Assembly: GCF_000721105.1 (NCBI RefSeq)
Contig: NZ_JOEV01000026.1
Span: forward strand, 1 to 64,000
Length of the DNA stretch: 64,000 nt
Reading direction: 5' to 3'
From: Streptomyces cellulosae
Lineage (GTDB): Bacteria; Actinomycetota; Actinomycetes; Streptomycetales; Streptomycetaceae
This document shows, piece by piece, positions 1 to 8,804 of the stretch (within the stretch, counting starts at the first letter, position 1; each line of letters begins with the position of its first letter). The position numbers and the translations under genes are program-made. A model generated the notes under the pieces. That model was not told the DNA's origin. It ran no database searches and saw only the letters and a program-made list of their open reading frames with translations.

Positions 1-1
1 G

Positions 2-2257
2 AAGCATCACTGGTACGAGGTCGGCCACTGGGTGAAGTCGTTCGTGTGGGACGGCCTGATCGTGGACGGCATCTGGGGCACCATCAAGGGTCTGGGCACC
101 TTGGTCGGGTTCGGTGGCTGGGACGCGATGGGTCAGGCCTGGAAGGGGCTGGCGCAGCTGGCGACCGGTCTGGCTATCGCGTCGATCCCGGGTGTCGGTA
201 CGGCGTTCTGGTTGGTGCCGGACGACAAACTCCCGTCCTGGATCCGTGATTCGCGCACCGCGATGAAGGAGACGGGCAAGGCGCTGGTCGCCTGGGACGA
301 GTGGGGGAAGAACCCCGGCCGTGCGGCCGGTGCGGTCACCTTCAACGTCCTGACGACGGTGTTCACGGGTGGTGCGGGCGCCGGAGTGTCGGGCGCCGGC
401 AAGGCGGGCGCGGTGGCCAAGGTGCTGTCCGTGGCGGGCAAGGCGGGGAAGGTCATCGACCCGATGACCTACATCGCCAAGGGCGCGGGCGCGGGCCTGT
501 CGAAGATCGGCGACATCGCGAAGGGCCTGAAGGGCGTCGGCAACATCGACATCCCCACCCTCCCCGACGGCTCCGTCCACCTGCCCAGCGGCCACCTGAT
601 GGACCCCAACGGCAACCTCATCTCGCCCAACGGCTCCATCGACACGACGCCGGTCCACTACGAGACGAACACGCCGTCGGTCCCTCACGGCACCACCCCG
701 ACGCTTCCGGCCCACTGGACGACCCAGGGTGCCCCCACCCCGTCCTACGCCGGGAGCCACGCGGGCGCCGACGGGGCCGCGCACACGGTGGACAACGCGG
801 GGCACTACGACGCGCCCAACGCCGGCCACTACAACGGGCCCGCGCACACTCCGACCACGACCGCGAGCCACACGCCGGGCGGCGCCTTCGACACGACGCC
901 GTCGGGCGCGTACGACCACGCGCCGTCGGGGTCGCCGTACGGCCACGCGCCGTCGGGGTCCCCGTATGACCACGCGCCTTCGGGATCCCCGTACGACCAC
1001 GCGCCTTCGGGATCCCCGTACGACCACACGCCGGGTACGAACCCGTACGCTCAGACGCCGTCTGGGTCCCCGTACGGGCATGCGCCGTCGCCGACCGCGT
1101 ACGACCACGCGCCTTCGCCGACCGCGTACGACCAGGCGCCGACCACCACGCCGCACGACCCCCCGACGTCGACGCCGTACACCGGCGGTAACGACGTTCC
1201 CGGCGGCGTCGGCCACCCGGGTGCCACGACTCCGTGGTACCACCAGGGCGCGGCAGCCCCCGTGCACGAGGTGCCGACGACCACGCCGCACACCGGTGGC
1301 CACGACGTTCCTGGCACAGGGAGTCATGACGTCCCGGGCCCCGGCGGCCACGGCACCCCGGACACCCCGCACGGCACGGGTCACGACGCCTCCGGCGGCA
1401 GTCACACCGACGACGCCTCGCACGGCGCCGGTCACGGTGACGACGGTGTCGGTCACGCGGACGATGCCGCGCACACCGGCGATCATGTGGACGTCGGGGA
1501 CGTCGCTGTGCACCACGGCACCGATGGTCCGGTCACTCCGGGGCACGAGGGCACGGACGTGCCGGGGCACACCGGGGCCGGGGAGCCGTTCGAGTACAAG
1601 CCGGCCATGTCACAGGCAGAGTTCCAAGGTCTTAGCGATGCCGAGAAGCACGCGGTGGCTGAGGCCGAGCTCGCGCGCGGCACGAACCCCGAGCCCAGCG
1701 TCAGCAACAAGGCAGGACAGGACTACGGCGACGCGTACTGGAACAAGTTCCTGGACGACCTGCCCCCGGAGTCGCGGGAGGCACTGAGGACGTACAGCGG
1801 CAACGAGTACGACTTGATCAACGGCCACCTGCGCTTCGGCGACAAGGTGGACGACTCGCTCAAGCACACCATTGCGGAGATGGACAAGGTGATGGGCGCC
1901 CGCCCAGTGCCCGAGGACGTCATGATCGTGCGCGGTACCGGGGTCGACCACATCAGGATCGGCGACCGCCCTCTGAAGTCGCCGATGCAAATGCAGGGCG
2001 GTGTGTTCGACGACAAGGCATACACGTCCACGGCACTCGGCAAGACTCCGCCGCCCCCATTCGACCAGAAGCCCGTGCATATGCACCTCCGGGTGCCGAA
2101 GGGCACTCCCGCCCTCTGGATCGACCACATTTCCAAGTACCCGGGAGAACGAGAGCTGCTCCTCGCAAAGGGCTCCACGTACAAGGTGACGCGAGTCTTC
2201 TTGGATGCGACGGACGGCAAATGGCACGTGTATGGGGAAGTTCTGCCGAGGCCATAG
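2..2257 (+). CDS. Polymorphic toxin with C-terminal ADP-ribosyltransferase domain (5' end outside window)
   Basis: The frame is open from base 2, so the true start lies upstream; the GTG at 32 is only the first start-like codon in the fragment. The order is a Gly/Ala-rich helical segment (to about base 540), a long Pro/Thr/Ser/His-rich linker with 27-bp repeats, then a globular C-terminal domain from about base 1600. That domain has the R-S-E ADP-ribosyltransferase pattern: Arg in VMIVRGTG (codon 1931), a YTST core (codons 2021-2032) and the catalytic E-x-E in GERELLL (codons 2147 and 2153). Family knowledge: such exoenzyme-like domains transfer ADP-ribose from NAD+ to a target protein. The helical N-terminal part, linker, toxin tip, downstream putative immunity genes and adjacent type VII secretion genes fit a secreted interbacterial toxin. 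Export through that system is inferred; the N-terminal WXG/LXG-type domain that would prove it is not visible. Confidence 0.85.
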   Translation, partial: KHHWYEVGHWVKSFVWDGLIVDGIWGTIKGLGTLVGFGGWDAMGQAWKGLAQLATGLAIASIPGVGTAFWLVPDDKLPSWIRDSRTAMKETGKALVAWDEWGKNPGRAAGAVTFNVLTTVFTGGAGAGVSGAGKAGAVAKVLSVAGKAGKVIDPMTYIAKGAGAGLSKIGDIAKGLKGVGNIDIPTLPDGSVHLPSGHLMDPNGNLISPNGSIDTTPVHYETNTPSVPHGTTPTLPAHWTTQGAPTPSYAGSHAGADGAAHTVDNAGHYDAPNAGHYNGPAHTPTTTASHTPGGAFDTTPSGAYDHAPSGSPYGHAPSGSPYDHAPSGSPYDHAPSGSPYDHTPGTNPYAQTPSGSPYGHAPSPTAYDHAPSPTAYDQAPTTTPHDPPTSTPYTGGNDVPGGVGHPGATTPWYHQGAAAPVHEVPTTTPHTGGHDVPGTGSHDVPGPGGHGTPDTPHGTGHDASGGSHTDDASHGAGHGDDGVGHADDAAHTGDHVDVGDVAVHHGTDGPVTPGHEGTDVPGHTGAGEPFEYKPAMSQAEFQGLSDAEKHAVAEAELARGTNPEPSVSNKAGQDYGDAYWNKFLDDLPPESREALRTYSGNEYDLINGHLRFGDKVDDSLKHTIAEMDKVMGARPVPEDVMIVRGTGVDHIRIGDRPLKSPMQMQGGVFDDKAYTSTALGKTPPPPFDQKPVHMHLRVPKGTPALWIDHISKYPGERELLLAKGSTYKVTRVFLDATDGKWHVYGEVLPRP
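920..1135 (+). repeat. 27-bp tandem repeats in the toxin linker
   Basis: Eight consecutive 27-base units encode variants of the nonapeptide (A/T)PSGSPYDH. Units 2 to 4 are nearly identical; the last units drift to APSPTAYDH. The repeats lie in the linker between the helical part and the ADP-ribosyltransferase tip, and their number probably varies between strains. Confidence 0.85.
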
Positions 2258-2299
2258 CCTTTGTTGCAGATCAGCCCAAGCCAAAGGAACGTGGATGCC

Positions 2300-2701
2300 A
2301 TGAGCAGTGAACGACCGATCAATCCTCGCTTCGACGAGGATGTGCACTTCAACCTCGTATCACCGGGCCCGCCGCGCTACCAGGACTACACCGAGAAGCC
2401 GGTGCGTTACTTCACAGTGGTCGACAAGCAGGGGGGTGCGGTCCTCGGTTACGTGTGGGCAAACGACGAGGATGACGCCGCCATGTGGGAACCGCGCGAG
2501 GCCGCCGGACCGCAGGCGTTCTCCGAGGGCGGCATCTGGTACGCCAGGCTGGAGGATGCCAAGGGACGAGGTCTTCTGCCGTCCCAGGCCCTCGCGGAGC
2601 TGCTGGCCAACCCTGAAGGCAACCAGGGCCGTGCTCTGCCGGACTCCCTCACCGACGCCCCGAACGCCGCCGCGGTCGAGGCCCTCGCCAAAGGTGACTA
2701 G
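2300..2701 (+). CDS. Putative immunity protein, paralog 1
   Basis: This is a 133-residue cytosolic-looking protein beginning MSSERPINPRF. The ATG at 2300 is preferred over the TTG at 2261 because AAAGGA lies just upstream and the two following paralogs begin with the same (T)GERPI(N/K)PR motif. The core is a short beta-rich stretch, YFTVVDKQGGAVLGYVWA, followed by an acidic loop and a helix ending PSQALAEL. I do not recognise a named family. It starts 42 bases after the toxin stop and is followed without a gap by two homologs, the usual layout of immunity genes downstream of a polymorphic toxin. The immunity role is therefore inferred from position and duplication, not from a known fold. Confidence 0.75.
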   Translation: MSSERPINPRFDEDVHFNLVSPGPPRYQDYTEKPVRYFTVVDKQGGAVLGYVWANDEDDAAMWEPREAAGPQAFSEGGIWYARLEDAKGRGLLPSQALAELLANPEGNQGRALPDSLTDAPNAAAVEALAKGD

Positions 2702-3100
2702 GTGACTGGCGAACGACCGATCAACCCGCGCTTCAATGACGACGTGCACTTCAACCTCGTGTCGGGTCCGCCGCGCTACCAGAACCGGACGGAGAACCCG
2801 GTCCAGTACTTCACCGTCGTCGACAAGGAGGACGGCTCGGTCCTCGGTTACCTCTGGGCCGGTGACGAGGACGCCGCCGCGTGGCAACCGCGGCAGGCTG
2901 GTGGCCCCCGTGCGGCGAACGAAGGCAGCTTCTGGATCCGTCGGCTGCGCGATGCCAAGGAGCGGGGCCTTCTGCCGTCCCAGGCCCTCGCGGAGTTGTA
3001 CGGCACCCCGGAGACTGCCGGCAAGGGCCGCCCCCTCCCAAGCTCCCTCGCCGACGCTCCCAACGCCGCTGCGGTCAAGGCCCTCGCCAAAGGTGACTAG
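2702..3100 (+). CDS. Putative immunity protein, paralog 2
   Basis: This 132-residue protein is closely related to its left neighbour: it shares GERPINPRF, DVHFNLVS, PPRYQ, YFTVVDK, VLGY and LLPSQALAEL. The GTG start at 2702 directly follows the TAG of the previous gene, so translation is probably coupled. Differences concentrate in the acidic loop (GDEDAAAWQPRQAGG) and the middle helix, the pattern expected if duplicated immunity proteins diverge to match different toxin tips. No signal peptide or membrane segment is visible. Confidence 0.75.
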   Translation: MTGERPINPRFNDDVHFNLVSGPPRYQNRTENPVQYFTVVDKEDGSVLGYLWAGDEDAAAWQPRQAGGPRAANEGSFWIRRLRDAKERGLLPSQALAELYGTPETAGKGRPLPSSLADAPNAAAVKALAKGD

Positions 3101-3541
3101 ATGACTGGCGAACGACCGATCAAGCCGCGCCTTGCCGAGGACATGTGGTTCGAGGAGGCGCCGGGTGGCCCGCCGCGCTACCGGGACCGGACGGACAAAC
3201 CGGTGCAGTACTTCACGGTGGTCGACAAGCAGGGAGGTGCGGTCCTCGGCTACGTGTGGGCAGGCGATGAGGACGACGCCGCTGCGTACCAACCGCGGCA
3301 TGCCGCCGGTGGCCGGGGGATCAACGAGGGCATCTCCTGGATCACTGGGCTGCGTGAGGCCAAGGCACGGGGCGTTCGACCGTCCCAGGCTCTCGCTGAG
3401 CTGTACGACGACCCGGAGCCGGGCGGCAGGGGTCGGCCTTTGCCCGGCTCCCTCACCGACGCCCCCCACGCCGCCGCGGTCGAAACTCTCGCCCAGGGCC
3501 GCTCGCGAACACTTCCCGGAGGTACCGGCCCCGAGGCCTGA
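3101..3541 (+). CDS. Putative immunity protein, paralog 3
   Basis: This 146-residue third copy begins MTGERPIKPR. ATG 3101 directly follows the stop of paralog 2. The conserved core (YFTVVDKQGGAVLGYVWAGDEDD, PSQALAELYDDPE) is retained, the N-terminus is more divergent (LAEDMWFEEAPGG) and the C-terminus is extended by about 14 residues. Together with the two genes before it, it forms a tandem array that most simply arose by duplication. Confidence 0.75.
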   Translation: MTGERPIKPRLAEDMWFEEAPGGPPRYRDRTDKPVQYFTVVDKQGGAVLGYVWAGDEDDAAAYQPRHAAGGRGINEGISWITGLREAKARGVRPSQALAELYDDPEPGGRGRPLPGSLTDAPHAAAVETLAQGRSRTLPGGTGPEA

Positions 3542-3546
3542 GCATC

Positions 3547-4797
3547 ATGACCGACCCCGTGCACTACATCACCGTCACCGCCCCCGACGGCGAAGTCGTC
3601 GGATACGCCTGGGCCGATGGCACCGACGTCGAGTGGATCAACCGGAAGGCGAGCAGCAGCGCCGCCTACGACGCCGGGATGAAGTGGTACACCAAGGTCC
3701 GTGAAGCCCACGAACGTGGCCTCACCCCCCTCGGCGTCCTCAACCTGCTCAGCCACGAACCCGGTGTCGGGCGGGTCACCGAGGCCCCGGACGTCGCCGC
3801 GCTCGAGGAACTGGCCCGCGTCGTCACCCCGGCCGACGACCGGCGCCTGCTCGCCCAGCTCGACCGTGACGACGCTCAGGCGTGGCAGGAACTCGCCGAC
3901 GCCTTCGACGCGCTCACCGACGAGGACCGGGACGTGAAGTGGGGCGGGGGGCACAAGTCGCCGAGTGGTGCCATTCACGTGCCGTACCCCCTCTACAGCA
4001 AGCCACTGCAGCGCGCTGTCGCCTCCCTGCACGGCGTCGGCGCCGTCACGCCCGAGCACCGGTGGACGGAGAGCCCGATGCCCGAGGTGCCGCCGGACGG
4101 ACGGCTGCGGCCCGCCGACGCCGTGCGTGCCGCCACCACGCTCGTGCGCGGGGAGCACTTCAGCGACGGGACGATCGCCCAGGCCGTGGAGAGCGGCCTC
4201 TTCGACGCCGTCGCCGCGTCGCTGCGGGCCTGGTACGCCGACCCTTCCATCGGTTCCGTCGATAAGTCTCGGGCCGAAGTCCCGCCCGTGGCCGAGCGGC
4301 CCTCGCCCCGCGTCGGCAAGCCCGAGACCGAAGCCAAGCCCGAGACCGAAGCCAAGGCCCAAGCCAAGGCCGAAGGCGGCACCGCGTCTGCCCGGAACCC
4401 GCCCCCGCCCATGTGCAGGTTCTGCGGAGGTTCCCCCGCGGCCGAGGTCACCTTCCGCGCCCACCGCGGCCTCGTCATCTTCATGGGGTTCAAGAGGATG
4501 GACGGGCCGATGTGCTTCACCTGTGGGCTGGCCGTGTACCGGACGCTGACCACGCACACGCTCTGCGTGGGCTGGTGGAGCCCCTTCTCGCTGTTCGTCT
4601 TCGCCCCGTTGACGCTGGTGAGGAACCTCCTCGCGGTGCGCAAGGTGAAGCAACTCCCGCCCCCGGGCCCGGGAATGCTCGGCCCGCGCTACGACCCCGG
4701 CGTGCCGGTCCACCGGCGGCCGCGGGCGTACGTCGCCCTCGTCCCCGTGCTGTGGGTGCTCTTCATGATCGTGACGGGGCTGTCGGGCGGGGTGTGA
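3547..4797 (+). CDS. Membrane-anchored multidomain protein with N-terminal immunity-like domain
   Basis: This is a 416-residue protein starting five bases after paralog 3. Residues 1-75 (HYITVTAPDGEVVGYAWADG, then a helix ending TPLGVLNLL) align by eye with the core of the three preceding proteins, so the small domain has been fused to something larger. Residues about 85-225 resemble the DUF6508 type (HVPYPLYSKPLQRAV); that name is from memory and unchecked. A low-complexity PETEAK linker follows. The C-terminal 140 residues carry MCRFCGG and MCFTCG CxxC pairs, probably zinc-binding, and two hydrophobic segments (PFSLFVFAPLTLV; VALVPVLWVLFMIVTGL). It could be a membrane-tethered immunity or regulatory protein. 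The function is inferred from the fusion and position. Confidence 0.7.
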   Translation: MTDPVHYITVTAPDGEVVGYAWADGTDVEWINRKASSSAAYDAGMKWYTKVREAHERGLTPLGVLNLLSHEPGVGRVTEAPDVAALEELARVVTPADDRRLLAQLDRDDAQAWQELADAFDALTDEDRDVKWGGGHKSPSGAIHVPYPLYSKPLQRAVASLHGVGAVTPEHRWTESPMPEVPPDGRLRPADAVRAATTLVRGEHFSDGTIAQAVESGLFDAVAASLRAWYADPSIGSVDKSRAEVPPVAERPSPRVGKPETEAKPETEAKAQAKAEGGTASARNPPPPMCRFCGGSPAAEVTFRAHRGLVIFMGFKRMDGPMCFTCGLAVYRTLTTHTLCVGWWSPFSLFVFAPLTLVRNLLAVRKVKQLPPPGPGMLGPRYDPGVPVHRRPRAYVALVPVLWVLFMIVTGLSGGV

Positions 4798-4893
4798 AAA
4801 GCCGTGAGAGGCGCCAGAACGCTCCCGCACCCCGGCTGTACTCGTGGCGCGTTCATGTCTTATGTTGCGCAAGCGAAGCCAGGGGGGATGCGC

Positions 4894-5373
4894 ATGCCGC
4901 AGGAAAGGCCGCCCGGGACCGGGGCGGAGATGAGTCCGAGCGAGGTCGAGGCCGTCGCCCGTGCCGCGCACGCCGGGCAGACGGACAAGGCCGGACGGCC
5001 TTACGCCGAGCACCTGTCGGCCGTCGCCGAGGGCGTACGTGCCCGCGGCGGGGGCGATGAGCTGGTCGCGGCGGCCTGGCTGCACGACGCCCTGGAGGAC
5101 GGGGTGCTCAGCGACGAGTGGCTGGAAACGGCCGCGCTGTCACAGCACACCAAGGACGTCGTACGGGCCATGACCAAGCGGCCGGACGAGGACCAGGAGG
5201 CGTACGCCGACCGGATTCTGGCCGTCCCCGGCGCCCGCCTGGTGAAGGCGTCCGACCTCGCGCACAACGCCGACCCGGGCCGTCTCGCCGTACTCGACGA
5301 GCACACCGCCCGCCGGCTCAAGCAGAAGTACGCCGCCATGCGCAAGCGGCTCGGTCTGGCCCCGGGCGACTGA
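4894..5373 (+). CDS. HD-domain protein (RelA/SpoT-type hydrolase fold)
   Basis: The protein is about 159 residues and metal-dependent phosphohydrolase-like. HAGQ...GRPYAEHL is followed by the HD motif AAWLHDALED and by VKASDLAHNAD, as in the N-terminal hydrolase half of Rel/SpoT and MESH1-like proteins. It lacks synthetase and regulatory domains, so it may be a small ppGpp-type or nucleotide hydrolase; the substrate is not shown. The frame is open further upstream (GTG 4804, ATG 4855), but ATG 4894 has a run of six G six bases before it and gives a protein starting MPQERPPG. It is probably an independent cytosolic enzyme, unrelated to the toxin genes on its left. Confidence 0.75.
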   Translation: MPQERPPGTGAEMSPSEVEAVARAAHAGQTDKAGRPYAEHLSAVAEGVRARGGGDELVAAAWLHDALEDGVLSDEWLETAALSQHTKDVVRAMTKRPDEDQEAYADRILAVPGARLVKASDLAHNADPGRLAVLDEHTARRLKQKYAAMRKRLGLAPGD

Positions 5374-5437
5374 CGCTCTGCGGGCCGGGACCGCACCAGG
5401 AACCTCCCAACCGACCCACCTACACAGGACGACTTGA

Positions 5438-5749
5438 ATGGCACGGGACTACGACAGCCAGCTGCTGGAGTCGGTGGCGGTGCGCCGGCGCCGGATGCGC
5501 GACGCGCTGCTGTTCGGCGCGCAGCGCGGCCGGCGGACGGTGGACGAGCGGTTCGGCAAGATGTTCGCGGGTATCGCGATCGCGGCCGTACTGTGCGCCG
5601 GATGCGTCGGCTGGTCCTTTCTCCAGTCCACCCTGGCGAAGCAGAAGGCCGAGCAGGAGAAGCAGCAACAGCAGCAGGAGCAGCTGTACAACCCGGCGCC
5701 CAGCACCGCCCCGAGCGGCGCCGATGACAAGGGCACGGAGAAGCGGTGA
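5438..5749 (+). CDS. Small single-pass membrane protein at the type VII secretion locus
   Basis: This 103-residue protein has an Arg-rich N-terminal half (VRRRRMRDALLFGAQRGRRT), one transmembrane segment (GIAIAAVLCAGCVGWSFL, about residues 45-62) and a Gln/Lys-rich hydrophilic tail. The topology suggests an N-in anchor with a short external tail. It lies about 100 bases before eccD on the same strand, so it is probably an accessory part of the secretion apparatus. I do not recognise a named family. Confidence 0.7.
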   Translation: MARDYDSQLLESVAVRRRRMRDALLFGAQRGRRTVDERFGKMFAGIAIAAVLCAGCVGWSFLQSTLAKQKAEQEKQQQQQEQLYNPAPSTAPSGADDKGTEKR

Positions 5750-5845
5750 AGGGCTGTGAACAGCGGTGAGCAGGGTGTGTACGGTCCGCCCGCCCATGCC
5801 GGCGAACTCCGTTGGCCGAAACGACGCGATGATAGGTTCCGGTGA

Positions 5846-7201
5846 GTGGTGAGCACAGCGACTTCGTTCCGGACCCAGCTCAGCAGGGTCACTCTGATCG
5901 GTGAGCGGCGACGCGCCGACATCGTGTTGCCGTCGGACACTCCGATCGGCCAGCTGCTCCCCGACATACTCCAGTTGCTCGACGACCGGGCCGCGTCCCG
6001 GCCGACCACCCGGCAGCTGATCACCTCCGACGGTTCCGCGCTGCCGCACGACGCCACGCTGTCGTCGGCGGAGGTCCCCGACGGCGCCGTGCTGCGCCTC
6101 GTACGCGCCCACGCCGCACCGCCGGCGCCGGTCGTGCACGACGTCACCGACCAGGTCGCGGACGACCTCGACCTGCGCGGCTGGCGCTGGCGTCCCGCCG
6201 TACGCCGTACCGCCGCCGGTGTGGCCACGGTCGTGTTCGCCGTGATCGCGGCGCTGCTGGCCCGGCGCGAGTTCGCGCTGGAGTCCGTGGCCACCGGGCT
6301 CGCGCTCGGCACCGTGCTGTTCCTGGTGGCCGGCGCGGCCATCGCGAAGATCGGCGAGGGCAACCGGGGCCTGGCCACCGCGCTGCTGCTCGCCTCCGGC
6401 GGGCTCGGCCTGCTGACCGCCTGGACCGCCGCCGACGCCTACGACTGGTCCGGGACCGCCCGGCTGGCGGGTGTCGCCGCCGCGCTGGTCCTCACCCTCG
6501 TGCTCCTCGCCTACTGTTCGCCGCTCGGTCGCGGCGGGCTGATCGGGGCCGGAGCGATCGTCGGGGTGACCGCCGTGTGGGAGGCCGTCGCCCTCGTACA
6601 GGACCGGGCCGACCGGATCGGTGCCGTGATGGCCGTGGTCTCCGTGATCCTGCTCGGACTGCTGCCGCGGTTCGCGCTGATGGCCTCGGGGCTCACCGCG
6701 CTCGACGACAAGCGTTCCTCGGGCACCTCGGTGAGCCGGCACGAGGTCGCCAACGCGCTCGCCGCCACCCACCGCGGGCTCGCCCTCGCCACCGTGGTCA
6801 CCGCCGCCTCGGCCGCCGCCGGCGGCTGGCTGCTGACCACCGCGAAGGAGCCGACCGTCTGGACGGTGGTGCTGGCCTCCCTCACCGCCGTCGTGCTGCT
6901 GTCCCGGGCGCGGGCCTTCCCGCTGGTCGCCGAGGTCGTGGCGCTGTTCGGCGCGGCGGGACTGCTCGTCGTACGGCTCGCGGTGCTGTGGCTGGACCAC
7001 GCGGGCGGCGCCGGCGCGCTCGTCCTGCTCGGCGCGGCGGCACTGCTGCCGCTGCTGGTCCTCGCGGTGGAGCCGCCGGAGCACGTCCAGGTACGGCTGC
7101 GGCGGTTCGCCGACCTGATCGAGTCCCTCGGCGTGATCGGGCTGTTCCCGCTCGCCATCGGGGCGTTCGGCATCTACGGGCAACTGCTCGACAAGTTCTG
7201 A
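5846..7201 (+). CDS. eccD: Type VII secretion integral membrane protein EccD
   Basis: This is a 451-residue protein. Residues 1-90 form a ubiquitin-like (YukD-type) domain ([30 protein letters not shown]). About eleven hydrophobic helices fill the rest, ending [14 protein letters not shown]. EccD forms the multi-pass membrane channel of ESX secretion systems together with EccB, EccC and EccE. Two adjacent GTG codons (5846, 5849) are possible starts. The downstream EspI-like and EccC genes are on the same strand with short gaps, so this is one operon. The other membrane parts of the machine (EccB, EccE) are not in the window and may lie to the left. Confidence 0.9.
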   Translation: MVSTATSFRTQLSRVTLIGERRRADIVLPSDTPIGQLLPDILQLLDDRAASRPTTRQLITSDGSALPHDATLSSAEVPDGAVLRLVRAHAAPPAPVVHDVTDQVADDLDLRGWRWRPAVRRTAAGVATVVFAVIAALLARREFALESVATGLALGTVLFLVAGAAIAKIGEGNRGLATALLLASGGLGLLTAWTAADAYDWSGTARLAGVAAALVLTLVLLAYCSPLGRGGLIGAGAIVGVTAVWEAVALVQDRADRIGAVMAVVSVILLGLLPRFALMASGLTALDDKRSSGTSVSRHEVANALAATHRGLALATVVTAASAAAGGWLLTTAKEPTVWTVVLASLTAVVLLSRARAFPLVAEVVALFGAAGLLVVRLAVLWLDHAGGAGALVLLGAAALLPLLVLAVEPPEHVQVRLRRFADLIESLGVIGLFPLAIGAFGIYGQLLDKF

Positions 7202-7290
7202 GGCTGCTGAGGCTTCGAAGACCAGACGCCGCCGCGCCGTCGCTCAGGGCGGGCCGACGAGGCGGCGGCGTAGCAGGAGAGAAGGGCGAC

Positions 7291-8754
7291 ATGCCGAACG
7301 GGGACAACTGGCAGAGCGACGTGCTGCGCGACTTGAGGGGCGGCGCGGCCCAGCAGCGCATCCCGCAAACCCCGCCACCCTCACAACAAGGGGGCGCGCA
7401 GCCGGAGCAGCAGCCACAGCCGCCTGAGCAGCAGGGACCTCGGCCTCAGCAGCAGGGCCAGGGCCAGGCTCCGGCCTACGGCTACCCGCAGCAGGCCGAC
7501 CCCGGCCGGCCGGAGCAGCCGTACGGCGAACAGGCCTACGGCTACCCGCAACAGGCCAACCCCGCCCAGCCGCAGCAGCCGCCGCAACAGCAGCAGCCGC
7601 AGCAGCCGTACGGCTACCCACAGCAGGGGCACCCCGCCCAGGGACAACAGCCGTACGGCCAGCCGCCCTACGGCTACCCGCAGCAGCAGCCCTACGGCGA
7701 CCAGGCCGCCTACGCCCAGCAGCCGCAGCAAGCCCAGCCCCAGCCCCAGCAGACGTATCCCCAGCAACAACCCGCCCAGCCCCGGCAGGCCCAGCCGCAG
7801 GCCCCCGCCCCCCGCGCCCGTTCCCCCCGCGCCACCCCCGACTCCCGCCCGGTCGTCGACAAGAAGCTCGCCTCCGCGGGGCTCGGACCGCGTCGCGGGG
7901 AGCCGTTCAGCGCCCGCGCGCTGCGGGCCGTACGCCGGACCGTGTCCTCCTCGGCCGCGCGTGAGGTCGCCGAGACCACCGCTACCGCCGAGGTGCTGCA
8001 GCAGCCGGTGACCACCGGCCGGCAGATCGCGGTGACGTCCATCCGGGGTGGCTCCGGCAAGACGACGATCGCCGCCCTGCTGGCCACCACGTACGCGCAC
8101 TACCGTCAGGACCCGGTGCTCGCCGTCGAGGCCGACCCGGCGCTCGGTTCGCTGCCGCTCAGGCTCGGCGCGGAGAGCCTGCGGTGGACCACCGGGGACC
8201 TCGCCGAGGTCGTCGAGCCGCAGATGACGTTGCTCGACGTCACCGGCTATCTGGTCAAACTGCCCGACAACGCCTGGCTGTTGCCCGGCAGTCAGGGGCA
8301 GGTCGGGGCGATGCTCGACACGAGGGCGTACGAGCGGGTCATGGTGTCGATGCGCCGCTACTTCGGGGTGACCGTCGTCGACTGCGAGACGATGCCCGCC
8401 GAGGTCGCCCGGACCGCGCTGTCCGCCGCGCAGGGCCGCATCCTCACCGTGCCGGCGACGCTGGAGGGCATCGCCAGCACACACGCGGTCCTGCAGTGGA
8501 TGCGCGGGCTGCCCCGGGACATCACGACCACGACCGTCGTCGTCCTCACCGAGACCGTGCCGCACTCCGGTGTCGACCTCGGCAAGGCCGCGGAGCAGTT
8601 GAAGGAGACCGGAGCGAGCGTGCGGGTGCTGCCGTACGACCGGCATCTGGCGGCGGGCGGCGTCATCCGTACCGAACTGCTCGCGCGGGACACCCGTCAG
8701 GCGGCCACCCGGCTGGCCGCGGAGGTCTTCCAGCTCTCGCAGAAGAGCCGCTGA
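7291..8754 (+). CDS. EspI-like Pro/Gln-rich P-loop ATPase of the type VII locus
   Basis: The protein has 487 residues. ATG 7291 is preceded by AGGAGAGAAGGG; the frame is open upstream but that stretch overlaps eccD. Residues 30-180 are extremely Pro/Gln-rich with repeated YGYPQQ and QPYG. A MinD/ParA-like ATPase follows with Walker A RGGSGKTT (Lys at residue 257), then VEADPALGS and VVDCETMP. Mycobacterial EspI has the same layout of a Pro-rich N-terminus and a MinD-like P-loop and is linked to ESX-1 regulation by energy state. A role in switching or assembling the secretion machine is inferred from that resemblance and from its position between eccD and eccC. Confidence 0.8.
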   Translation: MPNGDNWQSDVLRDLRGGAAQQRIPQTPPPSQQGGAQPEQQPQPPEQQGPRPQQQGQGQAPAYGYPQQADPGRPEQPYGEQAYGYPQQANPAQPQQPPQQQQPQQPYGYPQQGHPAQGQQPYGQPPYGYPQQQPYGDQAAYAQQPQQAQPQPQQTYPQQQPAQPRQAQPQAPAPRARSPRATPDSRPVVDKKLASAGLGPRRGEPFSARALRAVRRTVSSSAAREVAETTATAEVLQQPVTTGRQIAVTSIRGGSGKTTIAALLATTYAHYRQDPVLAVEADPALGSLPLRLGAESLRWTTGDLAEVVEPQMTLLDVTGYLVKLPDNAWLLPGSQGQVGAMLDTRAYERVMVSMRRYFGVTVVDCETMPAEVARTALSAAQGRILTVPATLEGIASTHAVLQWMRGLPRDITTTTVVVLTETVPHSGVDLGKAAEQLKETGASVRVLPYDRHLAAGGVIRTELLARDTRQAATRLAAEVFQLSQKSR

Positions 8755-8804
8755 ACCATCCCCTGCACGAAGGGATTTCGAGGACTGAGGACAGGGCTAC
8801 AACG

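Noticed and set aside
2360..5085. Long minus-strand frames opposite the immunity array
   Set aside because: They span gene boundaries on the plus strand, lack ribosome sites and mirror the repeats of the plus-strand paralogs.
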